DNA of 64,000 nucleotides. It comes from Sphingobacteriales bacterium 16-39-50. GTDB taxonomy: Bacteria > Bacteroidota > Bacteroidia > Sphingobacteriales > Sphingobacteriaceae. Both the position numbers and the translations under genes were made by a program. The notes under the pieces were generated by a model. That model was not told where the DNA came from. It worked only from the letters and a program-made list of their open reading frames with translations, and did not search any database. Positions 1 to 9,097 of the stretch are shown here, piece after piece (position 1 is the first letter of the stretch; the number at the start of each line of letters is the position of its first letter). The stretch spans positions 900,110 to 964,109 of the forward strand of contig NCHA01000001.1 in NCBI GenBank assembly GCA_002257025.1, given 5' to 3'.

Positions 1-628
1 TATCCAGAAACTGCCCTGCCGACTTTAATTTGCGGGTCAGTTCGAGATCTGCCTGACTGGGTTTCAGGTTTCCGGAGGGGTGATTATGAGTCAGAATAAC
101 TGAAGCCGCATGATTTTCCAGAGCAATGTTAAAAATGATTTTGGGATCAGCGATAGTTCCGGCCTGACCGCCCTTACTAACCAAATGCCTGGATGTGATT
201 TTATTGGCACGGTTCAGAAGCAGAATCCAGAACTCTTCATGATTCAGATCCTTATATTGAGATGCAATGGATTGATATACATCAATACTTGTACTAACCT
301 GAACCAGTTGTGCACTTACTGTTTCCTTTCTGCGGCGGCCGAGCTCCAGGGCAGCAATGATTGTAATAGCTTTAGCTTCTCCAATCCCTTTGAATCTTGA
401 AAGGTCGGCAATGCCTAGCCGGGCGAGCTGATTCAGATCGTAGTCACAGGAATAAAGAATACGTTTACTAAGCTCTACTGCGCTCTCATTCACGTTACCA
501 GATCCGATCAGAATAGCAATAAGTTCAGCATCACTCAGACTTCGTCTCCCCTGGTTTGAAAGTTTTTCCCTCGGACGGTCTTCCTCAGCCCAGGCTTTGA
601 TGCTTATTTTTTGATCATAGGTTTCCAT
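1..628 (-). CDS. radC: RadC-family JAB-domain protein, C-terminus cut by window edge
   Basis: The reverse strand is open from the ATG at 628 to the left edge, giving about 209 residues (METYDQKISIKAW...). The N-terminal half carries the RadC helix-hairpin-helix part (SRFKGIGEAKA). The C-terminal half holds the JAB/MPN metal-binding segment with the motif LTHNHPSGNLKPSQAD, i.e. His-x-His followed by the conserved Ser and Asp. The last roughly 20-25 residues, normally ending in a DH(I/V)I-type motif, lie outside the window. RadC was named for DNA repair, but that role is disputed and the true function is unknown. Family identity is very secure. A terminator-like hairpin at 658-691 separates its start from rpsT, which lies upstream on the same strand. 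Confidence 0.93.
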   Translation of the reverse strand, partial: METYDQKISIKAWAEEDRPREKLSNQGRRSLSDAELIAILIGSGNVNESAVELSKRILYSCDYDLNQLARLGIADLSRFKGIGEAKAITIIAALELGRRRKETVSAQLVQVSTSIDVYQSIASQYKDLNHEEFWILLLNRANKITSRHLVSKGGQAGTIADPKIIFNIALENHAASVILTHNHPSGNLKPSQADLELTRKLKSAGQFLD

Positions 629-657
629 AACTAAATTTATAGAAACACTATAAAACA

Positions 658-691
658 AAAAAGGGGTACTGATTAAACGGTACCCCTTTTT
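658..691 (-). terminator. Rho-independent terminator downstream of rpsT
   Basis: A 12-bp perfect inverted repeat (aaaaaggggtac / gtaccccttttt) with a 10-base loop. On the minus strand it lies 17 bases past the rpsT stop and ends in a run of T. It is symmetrical, but the arrangement fits rpsT termination and insulation of radC. Confidence 0.8.
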
Positions 692-707
692 CAAATATCT
701 TCAAAGA

Positions 708-962
708 CTATTTTAATCCGTTAACAAATTTTGTCAGCTTAGATTTATTATTAGAAGCTTTGTTTTTGTGGATGATGTTCTTTTTAGCCAAACGATCAAG
801 CATTGAGATCACTTTACTCAGAAGCGGAGTCGCTTCAGATTTGTCAGTAGTAATACGTAATCTTTTGATTGCGGATCTGGTGGTTTTCGCCTGATAGCGA
901 TTACGTAAACGCTTAGCTGCGTTTGATCTGATTCTTTTTATCGATGATTTATGATTTGCCAT
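708..962 (-). CDS. rpsT: 30S ribosomal protein S20
   Basis: An 84-residue, very basic protein with the typical S20 start [12 protein letters not shown] and the helical bundle sequence ([13 protein letters not shown]), ending [11 protein letters not shown]20 binds 16S rRNA early in 30S assembly. The length is usual for the family. It is monocistronic here: its own promoter lies at 1001-1031 and a strong terminator follows at 658-691. Its short leader can form a small hairpin (gtcctt / aaggac at 982-998), which could matter for the autogenous control known for S20 in other bacteria; that is inference. Confidence 0.97.
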   Translation of the reverse strand: MANHKSSIKRIRSNAAKRLRNRYQAKTTRSAIKRLRITTDKSEATPLLSKVISMLDRLAKKNIIHKNKASNNKSKLTKFVNGLK

Positions 963-1000
963 TTCTTAAGCTTAATATTCCGTCCTTCTTTTAAGGACTG

Positions 1001-1031
1001 CAAATATATGCCGATTATTTCAAAATACAAA
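1001..1031 (-). promoter_or_regulatory. Bacteroidota-type promoter of rpsT
   Basis: Read on the minus strand: TTTG (1031-1028), exactly 19 bases, then TATATTTG (1008-1001). This matches the Bacteroidota housekeeping consensus TTTG-N19-TAnnTTTG. It lies about 39 bases upstream of the rpsT ATG. Confidence 0.85.
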
Positions 1032-1214
1032 GTATAAATTAAAAAAAGAAGAATTTCTGATTCAGTGAATCAAAAAAAGCAAAAATTAGCTTTATTAAGC
1101 TCATTTTACCTCTTGAAAAGCCGTTCAATAAACATTTTGACCGTTTAATAAATTGATCAGAGCCTGAAAAAATAAAAAACTCAAATTAGGTTTCCAACGC
1201 ATCATCCATCAGAG

Positions 1215-2177
1215 ATGAAGAAACCTATTCTTATACTTTTGTGCCTCATGGTTTGGATATCCTGCACCTCCTGGGGATTTTTTGCACACCAGAACATCAA
1301 TCGAATGGCAGTTTTTATATTACCGGGTAATATGATCCGCTTTTATAAAAATAACATCATATATATCAAAGAACATGCAGTGGATGCCGACAAACGCCGT
1401 TATTCCGACACCGCAGAGGCTCCCAGGCATTTTATTGATGCTGATCGCTATGGTAAAGATCCATTCGACAGTATTCCTGAAAAATGGGCAGATGCAGAAT
1501 TGAAATTTACGTCAGAACGGCTCATTGAAAACGGTATTGTCCCCTGGCAAATTGAAAGAACCTATTATTCATTGGTAAAAGCTTTCAGGGAACGTGATTC
1601 CATCCGGATCTTGCGACTCTCAGCAGACCTGGGACATTATGTTTCGGATGCTCATGTTCCTCTTCATACGACCGAAAATTACAATGGACAATTAAGCGGG
1701 CAAACAGGAATTCACGGATTTTGGGAAAGCCGGCTTCCAGAACTATTCTCAACAGAATACGATTTTATTACTGGTCCGGCAAAATACCTGGAAAATCCCT
1801 TAAAAGAAGCCTGGAAAATTATAAGAAACAGTCACAGCTTTCTGGATTCAACCCTATTGATCGAGGCCAGACTCAATAAAAGTACTGCATCTGATCTGAA
1901 GTTTTCATTCAGTGAGCGAAAGGATAAAGTTGAAAGGCAATATTCAAAGGAATATGCCAAAGCCTATCATACCGCTTTAAAAGGGATGGTAGAAGATCAA
2001 ATGCGTGCATCTGTACTAATGACCGGAAGCTTTTGGTTCTCTGCCTGGGTAGATGCCGGACAACCTCAACTCAAAAACTTCCAGGACAAGAAACTCAGCG
2101 AAGAAGAAAAGCTGACAGCAGAACGGGCAGAAAAACTATTCGGTCAGCGCCGGATTATTGGACGATCCGAAAACTAA
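1215..2177 (+). CDS. Secreted S1/P1-type zinc-dependent nuclease family protein
   Basis: 320 residues with a signal peptide ending before SWGFFAHQNINR. S1/P1 nucleases and zinc phospholipases C use the mature N-terminal Trp and a nearby His as zinc ligands, and the WGFFAH here fits Trp1/His6. Further ligand motifs are RHFIDADRY, LGHYVSDAHVPLH (HxxxDxHxPxH) and GIHGFWE, the last with Glu where many members have Asp. The expected activity is phosphodiester hydrolysis of single-stranded nucleic acid, or of phospholipid, outside the cytoplasm. The gene converges on the DedA gene and overlaps its stop by 4 bases. The fold is confident; the substrate is not settled. Confidence 0.85.
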   Translation: MKKPILILLCLMVWISCTSWGFFAHQNINRMAVFILPGNMIRFYKNNIIYIKEHAVDADKRRYSDTAEAPRHFIDADRYGKDPFDSIPEKWADAELKFTSERLIENGIVPWQIERTYYSLVKAFRERDSIRILRLSADLGHYVSDAHVPLHTTENYNGQLSGQTGIHGFWESRLPELFSTEYDFITGPAKYLENPLKEAWKIIRNSHSFLDSTLLIEARLNKSTASDLKFSFSERKDKVERQYSKEYAKAYHTALKGMVEDQMRASVLMTGSFWFSAWVDAGQPQLKNFQDKKLSEEEKLTAERAEKLFGQRRIIGRSEN

Positions 2178-2830
2178 AGTCCACCGCCTTCAATGCTGTT
2201 CTTAGCCTTAAAGGCTGCAATTACTGCCGGCATAATAGTCAGAACAATTATAACCAGCATTACATAGGTAAAGTTATCCTTGATAAGGGGGATATTTCCA
2301 AAAATAAACCCAATTCCAAGGAAACTGACGATCCATAGAACCCCGCCTACAACATTATAATACGTAAAGGGGCCAAATTTCATTTTCCCTACTCCGGCAA
2401 CAAAAGGGGCAAGAGTCCTGAAAATGGGCATAAATCTGCTGAATATCAGCATATTACCACCTTTTTTATTAAAATAATCCTTTGTCTTCTCATAGTACTC
2501 CAGCTTAAGTATCCTGTTGCCGGGCTTAAAGACTTTAGGTCCAAGAAAATTTCCTAAGGTATAATTAACGGTATTTCCGGTAATAGCAGCGACAATTAAG
2601 AGCATACCCATCGTGTAAACATTAAGACCTGTATCTCCTTTTGCAATAAGTGCTCCTACTGCGAAAAGAAGTGAATCTCCGGGCAAAAAGGGTGTCACAA
2701 CAAAACCTGTTTCCGCAAAAATGATCATGAAAATAATGAGGTAGGTCCAGGTGCGATAATCACTTACAATCTTTACCAGATGCTTATCAATATGTAATAT
2801 ATAATCAAGAATAGTGCTGATGATTTCCAA
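2174..2830 (-). CDS. DedA family membrane protein (copy 1)
   Basis: 218 residues with about five hydrophobic segments. DedA/SNARE-associated landmarks are present: [19 protein letters not shown] near residue 40, then the amphipathic re-entrant part with FSRFMPIFRTLAPFVAGVGKM. DedA proteins act in the inner membrane, probably as lipid (undecaprenyl phosphate or phospholipid) translocases coupled to ion gradients. The only usable start is TTG (2830), as no in-frame ATG precedes the conserved N-terminus. Its nearest relative in the window is the copy at 2923-3570, so this is a tandem duplication. Substrate unknown. Confidence 0.9.
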   Translation of the reverse strand: MEIISTILDYILHIDKHLVKIVSDYRTWTYLIIFMIIFAETGFVVTPFLPGDSLLFAVGALIAKGDTGLNVYTMGMLLIVAAITGNTVNYTLGNFLGPKVFKPGNRILKLEYYEKTKDYFNKKGGNMLIFSRFMPIFRTLAPFVAGVGKMKFGPFTYYNVVGGVLWIVSFLGIGFIFGNIPLIKDNFTYVMLVIIVLTIMPAVIAAFKAKNSIEGGGL

Positions 2831-2922
2831 GATGTTTGAGTTTTAAAATAATATAAATTGAATAATAATAGAATTTACCCAAATCAGGTATTTCTGTATC
2901 GGAGGAAAGAATAATCAATAAT

Positions 2923-3570
2923 TCAGACTTTATTTTTTCGCTTTTCCCGAATTAATTCTATCACAGGAGGCAAGACAGACAGTATGATAATTCCGAATAT
3001 GACATAGGTGAAATTGTTCTTTATGACCGGTAATCCGCCAAAGAAATAACCGATAAAAAGAAAAGATGTGACCCACAACACTCCACCGGTAATATTGTAA
3101 GTTGCAAATTTGAGATAACTCATAGTACCGATTCCTGCCACAAAAGGAGCAAAAGTCCTTATAATAGGTATAAATCGGGCATAAATAATGGTTTTCCCAC
3201 CATGCTTCTCATAGAATGCCTGGGTCTGCTCCAGATATTCCTTTTTTAGAAATTTGATTTTTCCGCTAAAAGCTTTCGGACCAATGTAATTTCCAATATG
3301 ATAGTTTACAAGATCACCAAGAATTGCAGCAATAATCAGCAGAAAACACATCAGGAATATATTCAATCCGCTCTCAGGCTTTGCAATGATTGCTCCGGCG
3401 GCAAATAATAGGGAATCACCCGGCAAAAATGGAGTGACAACAAAACCAGTTTCGGCAAAAATGATGAGAAAAAGTATCAGGTATGTCCAGGTTTGATAAT
3501 CCTGGACGATTTCTATTAAATGCTTATCGATGTGAAGTATGAAATCAATAAGCTGTTGAATAATTTCCAA
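2923..3570 (-). CDS. DedA family membrane protein (copy 2)
   Basis: 215 residues, clearly paralogous to copy 1. It shares [17 protein letters not shown] and has [21 protein letters not shown] in place of the copy 1 equivalent. It also starts with TTG at 3570 and ends in a basic tail (REKRKNKV). The two copies are 92 bases apart on the same strand and probably cotranscribed, with this one first. The terminator at 3593-3634 belongs to the gene upstream. The divergence between copies suggests an old duplication, possibly with different lipid substrates; that is inference. Confidence 0.9.
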   Translation of the reverse strand: MEIIQQLIDFILHIDKHLIEIVQDYQTWTYLILFLIIFAETGFVVTPFLPGDSLLFAAGAIIAKPESGLNIFLMCFLLIIAAILGDLVNYHIGNYIGPKAFSGKIKFLKKEYLEQTQAFYEKHGGKTIIYARFIPIIRTFAPFVAGIGTMSYLKFATYNITGGVLWVTSFLFIGYFFGGLPVIKNNFTYVIFGIIILSVLPPVIELIREKRKNKV

Positions 3571-3592
3571 TGTATATCTGTATTTTTTTACA

Positions 3593-3634
3593 AAAATAGA
3601 AAACTCAGGCCAAAGGCTCTGAGTTTTCTATTTT
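3593..3634 (-). terminator. Strong intrinsic terminator after the DUF4397 gene
   Basis: A 16-bp perfect arm pair (aaaatagaaaactcag / ctgagttttctatttt) with an inner gcc/ggc extension. It lies 17 bases past the stop of the DUF4397 gene and before the DedA pair, on the same strand. Confidence 0.85.
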
Positions 3635-3650
3635 AATTGCATAAGTATGA

Positions 3651-4367
3651 TTAATTATGCGTTAACATTTTTGCTGATATGGCTGTTTGTGCACTTCCGG
3701 TTAAAGAGCCGCTTGTATAAATTGTATAAATTTTCCCGGCCTGAAGGGTAAAACTACCCAGACTGGCAGAAGTTGAAGCACTTGTAGCCATAACGGTTTG
3801 CAATGCAAATGTACCCGGATCAACTTCAGAGAAACTTGAAGCAGTCCCAAAAGCCACATTCGATGCGAACACTAATCCACCTGTAATCATTAAATTGGCA
3901 CTCGCCAAACCCTCTGCCAGATTTACAAACCTTAGTTTAGCCTTATTTGAAGAAGGGCTAGTCTGCTCATCCTTAAATACCGCACTGCTGTTTCCTGATC
4001 CATCAGCTTTTCCCGTGTAAAAGAAGGTGTAATTTTCATTTGCTGTCAAATCTACATACCCCGTAAAGTTTACACTTGCATTGCTGTTGTTCTTAAATTC
4101 AGCCTTTCTACTATTACCTGCATCGGTTGAAATGTAAGATGTACTTTGAGAATATGCAACAGCTTCAGCATTTACCTTCGAATTATCGAGGTAAAAGTCC
4201 TGAGCCGGTGAACCCGAGGCTGCATTTACGATCATAACCTTTGCCCGTCCCTCAATAATAATTTCACTATCATCTTTACTGCAGGAGCCTAACACCATGG
4301 TGGCCATAACAAGCCCGGTTAGTAGACCAGAAAATTGATACTTGCTTAATTGATTTGATGTTTTCAT
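3651..4367 (-). CDS. DUF4397 domain-containing lipoprotein
   Basis: 238 residues. The N-terminus is a lipoprotein signal (VMATMVLGSCSKDD, lipid-modified Cys at about 29). The body matches the DUF4397 pattern of short beta repeats: AKVMIVNAASGSPAQDFYLDN, then AKLRFVNLAEGLASANLMI, and a closing GKIYTIYTSG strand. Such proteins are surface or periplasmic and common in Bacteroidota; the function is unknown. The gene is monocistronic, with the hairpin at 3593-3634 behind it. Confidence 0.85.
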   Translation of the reverse strand: MKTSNQLSKYQFSGLLTGLVMATMVLGSCSKDDSEIIIEGRAKVMIVNAASGSPAQDFYLDNSKVNAEAVAYSQSTSYISTDAGNSRKAEFKNNSNASVNFTGYVDLTANENYTFFYTGKADGSGNSSAVFKDEQTSPSSNKAKLRFVNLAEGLASANLMITGGLVFASNVAFGTASSFSEVDPGTFALQTVMATSASTSASLGSFTLQAGKIYTIYTSGSLTGSAQTAISAKMLTHN

Positions 4368-4409
4368 AATTCAATGATTTAGTTTAGAATCAAGCCAAAT
4401 TGGCTTTAT

Positions 4410-4439
4410 AACAAAATAGCCCGGTTCAAGAACCAGGCC
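4410..4439 (-). terminator. Probable terminator after dnaN
   Basis: On the minus strand gcctggttc-tt-gaaccgggc forms a nine-pair stem with one G-T pair, followed by tattttgtt. It sits about 55 bases past the dnaN stop. Confidence 0.45.
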
Positions 4440-4494
4440 ATTTAGCTAAAAACATTAAATAATAGCTTGTATTTACATCAAACTGTTCAGAAAT

Positions 4495-5619
4495 CTATGC
4501 ATAATTGTTCAGCATCACAGGCATAACCAGCATCAGGACTTCTTCCTGCTCATCATGCGTCTGTGGCATCAATAATCCGGCACGATTCGGGCTGCTCATT
4601 TCAAGAAGAACTTCTTCACCCCCAAGATTATTCAGCATTTCTATCAGAAATTTAGCATTAAAACCAATTTCCATATCCTCTCCTTCATATTGACAGGACA
4701 AGCGTTCATGCGCTTCATTTGCAAAATCGATGTCTTCAGATGAAATATTCAACTCACTTCCTGATATTTTCAATCTCACCTGATGTGTTGTTTTGTTTGC
4801 GAAAATCACCACACGACGCAGACAATTCAGGAAGAGTGATCTGTCAATAATTAGTTTGTTTGGGTTATTAGTAGGAATAACTGCTTCATAATCAGGGTAA
4901 CGCTCGTCAATAAGCCTGCAAATGAGGTTGATATTGCCAAATCTGAAAAATGCACTGGTATTGTTGTATTCAACTGCAACGCTGACATCATCAGAAGGAA
5001 GCGATGCCTTTAAAAGTGTTAAAGCTTTCTTTGGCAGAATAAAGGTGGCTGGAGCTTCAGATTTTGTATCCAAGCGACGGTATCTCACCAGTTTATGAGC
5101 ATCGGTTGCAACAAAGGTTATGTGCTGCGGACTTAATTGACAATACACACCTGTCATCGCCGGACGTAACTCGTCTCCGCTTACCGCGAAAAGTGTTTTA
5201 TTTATAGCTTCAGATAAAACAGAAGCCGGCATAGCTACCGAAGAAGGATTTTCAACAACAGGAATTTTCGGAAAATCCTCACCATTCTCTCCGCTCAGTT
5301 TGTATTTACCATCTCCGGCACTGATTTCAATTGCAAATGTTTTATCATCTACCGAAAATGAAATTGGCTGATCCGGAAGTGTTTTTAAAGTTTCAAGCAA
5401 TATCTTGGATGGGATAGCCACCTTACCATCTTCCTTTGATTCAACCGATAAAGAAGTAGTCATGCTGGTCTGCAGATCAGTTGCAGAAACAGTCAAAATA
5501 CCATTCTTTATCTCAAAAAGAAAGTTTTCCAGGATGGGCAATACTGTGCTGCTACTGGATGCACCATTGACAGCAAGAAGCTGTTTTAATAAGGTCGATG
5601 TTGAAACTATAAATCTCAT
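4495..5619 (-). CDS. dnaN: DNA polymerase III beta subunit (sliding clamp)
   Basis: 374 residues from the ATG at 5619 (MRFIVSTSTLLKQL), preferred over a farther upstream start because clamps begin with this strand. Three repeated clamp domains are visible: SSSTVLPILENFLFEI at the start of domain 1, ISAGDGKYKLSGENGEDFPKIP near residue 110, and the domain 3 end DEQEEVLMLVMPVMLN. The clamp tethers polymerase III and many repair factors to DNA. It lies about 110 bases past gldG on the same strand and may be partly cotranscribed with gldAFG. It is not next to dnaA here, which is common in this phylum. Confidence 0.97.
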   Translation of the reverse strand: MRFIVSTSTLLKQLLAVNGASSSSTVLPILENFLFEIKNGILTVSATDLQTSMTTSLSVESKEDGKVAIPSKILLETLKTLPDQPISFSVDDKTFAIEISAGDGKYKLSGENGEDFPKIPVVENPSSVAMPASVLSEAINKTLFAVSGDELRPAMTGVYCQLSPQHITFVATDAHKLVRYRRLDTKSEAPATFILPKKALTLLKASLPSDDVSVAVEYNNTSAFFRFGNINLICRLIDERYPDYEAVIPTNNPNKLIIDRSLFLNCLRRVVIFANKTTHQVRLKISGSELNISSEDIDFANEAHERLSCQYEGEDMEIGFNAKFLIEMLNNLGGEEVLLEMSSPNRAGLLMPQTHDEQEEVLMLVMPVMLNNYA

Positions 5620-5731
5620 ATTCAAATATCTGAAAAACAATAATAGTAAAGCTTTTTGGTAGTTCCTAATTAGCCGTTAAGAGCTAAATATCAGTATTAA
5701 CCGGTGGAACTCAGGATCAAAAATATACAAA

Positions 5732-7414
5732 TTAACGTGTATACTTGCGGATGCGATAGTAATGTTGAAAAATACCACAAGCTATCAACAATATCAGTGG
5801 TAAACCGATGTTAAGAAACTGCCAGAATATTTTTTCCTGGCGGATTTTTGCACGGTCAAGCAATCTGAGTTTGATCTCCTTGTTCCTCAAACTGATAATA
5901 CCAGAGTCATCATACAGATAATCCGCAGCATTCAGCAGAAAATTCTTATTTGCATACTGTTCTCTTGTAAAACGATCGAATCCCAGCGGATATGAAGAGC
6001 CATCCGTACTGTTTATCTGGTTTTTAAAGATATCCCCATCGGCAAGGACAATCATTTTCCCGGGCTTAACCACTTCCGGAATGGTCAATGGCTCTGCAAT
6101 ACCCAGCGGAATAGGCCGGTTTTTGAAGTTTGATGGAAATATCCCCTCCAGAAGCACTCCAAAGGGTTTGGGATCAGACTGAAACTGCTTGGGATCAGGC
6201 TCTTCCTCCACCATTTGGAGAGAAAGCAGCACTGGCACTTCCAAAGAACGGTTAAAAGGCGATGAAGAAAGAATAACCTCCGACTTAAGGCCTTTCACAG
6301 AAATAAGATCAATAGTTCCCGGAAACTCTGAACGTATCCCATCCAGATTTTTAACCAATGGATGAGTAGAAACAGGAACAAATACAGGATAGAACAACCA
6401 GGGCAATAGCTGGATTTGAGATTGCCCGCCCACTTCTCCAACATTTACAGGAATCTGCGCAGAATTCATATCTGCCAGAAGCGTGTAATTCAGACGAACC
6501 CCATACTTAAAGAGCATGTCATCAAGATTAAGCTTTTTAGCAAAGGCGAGCTGCTCAGTAACGCCCCGAAGGCTATCAAGGTCGGCACTGACCTGATCAA
6601 TCGACCAGATTATCCTTCCACCGCTCATCAGGAAATAATCGATCTTATATTTCTCAGCCTCAGTAAAGGGCTGTTCCGGTTTTGCAATGATCAATACTTT
6701 CAGTTGATCAAGTCCGGCGAAAGGTATAGTATTCAGATCAACGCGGCCAACTTCATAAGAATCTCCCAAGGATTTCATCGCGTCACTCAACTGCTGATCA
6801 CTTAATTCACCATGTCCTTCGGTAAAACCAATGCGACCTGATTCATTTTTACTTATCTTTTTTATCGCACTGGCAAAAGCATACTCCAGATTTTGAATTG
6901 AATTATTCAGAACTTCTTCCGGACTAATGCCTGCCCTTGATTGCAACAGCTTTACCGGGATCTGCCTTCCTTTATAGGTAATCAAAGCTGCAGGGAAAAT
7001 GATTTTCTGCGACATCCCATCCTCTGTCTTGACACTCAAATTTGTAGGCTCAATGCCCTTTTCAATCAATAACTGATAGGCTTCTTCCTGCGACTTCTGA
7101 TCTCCCGCAAGCGGGTTTACAAAATCAAATTTCAGATTAACATTAGAATAGGATTTAAAATCCCGTAGAAGGTCGGCGGTAGAATTTCTCAATCGCTTAA
7201 ACCCTGCCGGGAATTCCCCTTCAAGGTAAACAGTTACCTGAACCTCATCATCCAGATCTGCCAGAATAGTTTTGGTAATTTCTGAAAGTGTATATCGCTT
7301 TTCAGCAGTAAAATCAATACGGGTAAAGAAAAATGAGGATAGAACATTCAATATCACAATACCTGCCAATACAAGGATCAAAATGTTCAAATCACGTTTA
7401 CGACGGTTTACCAT
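5732..7414 (-). CDS. gldG: Gliding motility ABC transporter auxiliary protein GldG
   Basis: 560 residues. It has one N-terminal membrane anchor (LNILILVLAGIVILNVLSSFFF), a long extracytoplasmic region of ABC-transporter-uncharacterised type (YTLSEITKTILADLDDEVQVTVYLEG, GFTEGHGELSD), and a C-terminal membrane helix (IFWQFLNIGLPLILLIACGIF) ending in basic residues. GldG works with the GldF permease and GldA ATPase and is needed for gliding in Flavobacterium johnsoniae. In non-gliding relatives the complex persists with an unclear role. It overlaps gldF by 7 bases. Confidence 0.93.
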   Translation of the reverse strand: MVNRRKRDLNILILVLAGIVILNVLSSFFFTRIDFTAEKRYTLSEITKTILADLDDEVQVTVYLEGEFPAGFKRLRNSTADLLRDFKSYSNVNLKFDFVNPLAGDQKSQEEAYQLLIEKGIEPTNLSVKTEDGMSQKIIFPAALITYKGRQIPVKLLQSRAGISPEEVLNNSIQNLEYAFASAIKKISKNESGRIGFTEGHGELSDQQLSDAMKSLGDSYEVGRVDLNTIPFAGLDQLKVLIIAKPEQPFTEAEKYKIDYFLMSGGRIIWSIDQVSADLDSLRGVTEQLAFAKKLNLDDMLFKYGVRLNYTLLADMNSAQIPVNVGEVGGQSQIQLLPWLFYPVFVPVSTHPLVKNLDGIRSEFPGTIDLISVKGLKSEVILSSSPFNRSLEVPVLLSLQMVEEEPDPKQFQSDPKPFGVLLEGIFPSNFKNRPIPLGIAEPLTIPEVVKPGKMIVLADGDIFKNQINSTDGSSYPLGFDRFTREQYANKNFLLNAADYLYDDSGIISLRNKEIKLRLLDRAKIRQEKIFWQFLNIGLPLILLIACGIFQHYYRIRKYTR

Positions 7415-8136
7415 TTCCTTGCTCCCAATACTGTTCTGGTTAATAAAAGAAACAATCCGGCAAAACTTAAGAAGTAAATAAAATCACGGCTATCCACCAC
7501 TCCCCTGCTAATCGACTGATAATGTTGGTTAATGCCCAGACTAATTAAGTTGCTTTCAAAGGCCTGAAATGCGATAAGCTTACTGATCGAATCAAAAGCA
7601 CTAAAAGTAATGAAGCATAGAAAAACCGAAAGGGTAAAGGCAATGATCTGGTTTTTTCCAAAAGATGAGGTAAACAAGCCAATTGAAGTGAAAGCCCCTC
7701 CCAATAAAATCAAACCAAGGTAAGAACCGATCACGGCGCCGGTATCAATATTGCCCTTGCTTATCCCCAATTGATAAACACTGATATAATAAATGAGTGT
7801 TGGCACCAAAGTCAGTACAACAATCAGCAGGGATGCCAGAAACTTTCCAAGAACTATATGCCAGTCGCTCAGGGGGCGGGTTGCCAGTAATTCGAACGTG
7901 CCATCCTTCTTCTCTTCTGCGAGAGAACGCATAGTAACTGCTGGAATAAGAAACATAAACATGTATGGTGCAATATTGAAAAAACTATCAAGACCGGCAT
8001 AGCCATAATCCAGAATACTTGAATCGGGGAAAACCCATAGAAAAAGTCCGGTAACCAACAGAAATACAGCCATTGAAATATAGGCCGCAAGGGAACTGAA
8101 AAAACCACTTATTTCTTTATTTAGGATACTTAACAC
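7408..8136 (-). CDS. gldF: Gliding motility ABC transporter permease GldF
   Basis: 242 residues with about six membrane helices. It belongs to the ABC-2 permease group: cytoplasmic N-terminus LSILNKEISGFFSSLAAYI and the conserved loop AVTMRSLAEEKKDGTFELLATRPLSDW after the second helix. The start is GTG at 8136, with AAAGGA upstream. It is the membrane channel of the GldA-GldF-GldG transporter, lies 42 bases after gldA and overlaps gldG. Confidence 0.93.
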   Translation of the reverse strand: MLSILNKEISGFFSSLAAYISMAVFLLVTGLFLWVFPDSSILDYGYAGLDSFFNIAPYMFMFLIPAVTMRSLAEEKKDGTFELLATRPLSDWHIVLGKFLASLLIVVLTLVPTLIYYISVYQLGISKGNIDTGAVIGSYLGLILLGGAFTSIGLFTSSFGKNQIIAFTLSVFLCFITFSAFDSISKLIAFQAFESNLISLGINQHYQSISRGVVDSRDFIYFLSFAGLFLLLTRTVLGARKW

Positions 8137-8178
8137 CTGATCTGATTTTCCTTTGTTAAAATTTTAATAATATAAAAC

Positions 8179-8898
8179 TCAATGAACAGCCGAACCCGTT
8201 AGTCCGATAAATATATCTTCCAGACTTCTATTCTGGTGAGCCTCTTTCAAACTGCTAAGTTTATCATCGGCAACAATCTTACCCCTGTTGATTATGATCA
8301 CCTGCTCACAAACTGCCTCTACTTCCTGCATAATGTGAGTTGAAAGTATCACCGTTTTAGTTTTTCCCAATTCGGTAATCAGATTCCGGATACCGATCAC
8401 CTGATTCGGGTCGAGTCCGGAAGTTGGTTCATCAAGAATCAATACTGCAGGGTCCGAAAAAATAGCCTGAGCAAGTCCCAAACGTTGCCGGTAACCCTTA
8501 GATAAGGCACCAATCTTCTTATTTTGCTCATCTCCTAATCCGCAAAGTTCAATGACCTCCTCAATTCTTCTTTTTGAATTTCCAAGCTTATAGACAGAAC
8601 CAATAAAAGTTAGAGCCTCACGAACATACATCTCAAGGTATAGTGGATTATGTTCAGGCAGGTAGCCAATTTTTCTTCGCACTTCGATTGAATGAGTATT
8701 CACATCCATCCCGCAAACAGAGGCTGTTCCGGAACTTTGAGGTATGAAGCAGGTCAGAATTTTCATGGTTGTTGATTTTCCGGCACCATTTGGTCCTAAA
8801 AAACCAAGCACATTCCCCGGCGAAGCCCGAAACGAGATTCCGTCGATCGCTTTCTGTGCTCCATAAGTTTTACTGAGGTTCTCTACCACAATACTCAT
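8179..8898 (-). CDS. gldA: Gliding motility ABC transporter ATP-binding protein GldA
   Basis: 239 residues with a complete ABC ATPase: Walker A GPNGAGKSTTMK near residue 35, signature LSKGYRQR (a variant of LSGGQ normal for this subfamily), Walker B VLILDEPTSGLDP and the switch His in ILSTHIMQE. It energises the GldF/GldG exporter and is the first gene of gldA-gldF-gldG. A TAnnTTTG -7 box (8903-8910) ends only four bases before the ATG, so the transcript may have almost no leader. Confidence 0.94.
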   Translation of the reverse strand: MSIVVENLSKTYGAQKAIDGISFRASPGNVLGFLGPNGAGKSTTMKILTCFIPQSSGTASVCGMDVNTHSIEVRRKIGYLPEHNPLYLEMYVREALTFIGSVYKLGNSKRRIEEVIELCGLGDEQNKKIGALSKGYRQRLGLAQAIFSDPAVLILDEPTSGLDPNQVIGIRNLITELGKTKTVILSTHIMQEVEAVCEQVIIINRGKIVADDKLSSLKEAHQNRSLEDIFIGLTGSAVH

Positions 8899-8902
8899 GG
8901 TT

Positions 8903-8910
8903 CAAAGGTA
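8903..8910 (-). promoter_or_regulatory. -7 promoter box of the gldAFG operon
   Basis: TACCTTTG on the minus strand fits TAnnTTTG. No convincing TTTG element lies 19 bases upstream, where the sequence is a GAGAATG repeat. The box is four bases from the gldA ATG. Confidence 0.55.
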
Positions 8911-8917
8911 GTTATTG

Positions 8918-8950
8918 AATTGAGAATGGAGAATGGAGAATGAAGAATTA
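8918..8950. repeat. Short GAGAATG tandem repeat
   Basis: Three imperfect copies of gagaatg(g/a) (ttgagaatggagaatggagaatgaag). A related purine-rich run follows the flippase gene at 15419-15460 (gggaatggggaataggaaatggg). Confidence 0.6.
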
Positions 8951-9001
8951 ATTGCTCCTTTAATAATCCTATATCAGGACAAATTAAAAAGAATCATTCA
9001 A

Positions 9002-9050
9002 AAACTTATAACCTACAACTTATAACTTAAAACTTAAACCCCTAAAACTT
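9002..9050. repeat. Degenerate AACTTATAACCTAC repeat
   Basis: The run aacttataacctacaactt...aacttaaaactt is the reverse complement of the run at 63755-63804 (taagttataagttgtagg...). The two copies lie 54 kb apart, so this is a dispersed intergenic repeat. Confidence 0.6.
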
Positions 9051-9082
9051 ACAAATATAACTCAAAATATAGTCGCCAATAC

Positions 9083-9090
9083 TATCTTTG
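9083..9090 (+). promoter_or_regulatory. -7 promoter box of glyS
   Basis: TATCTTTG matches TAnnTTTG and lies seven bases before the glyS ATG at 9098. The predicted transcript start is at or next to the start codon. No clear -33 element was found. Confidence 0.65.
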
Positions 9091-9097
9091 CAACGTT

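Noticed and set aside
110..400. 96-codon plus-strand frame inside radC
   Set aside because: It is antisense to the well-conserved RadC frame and has no family likeness.
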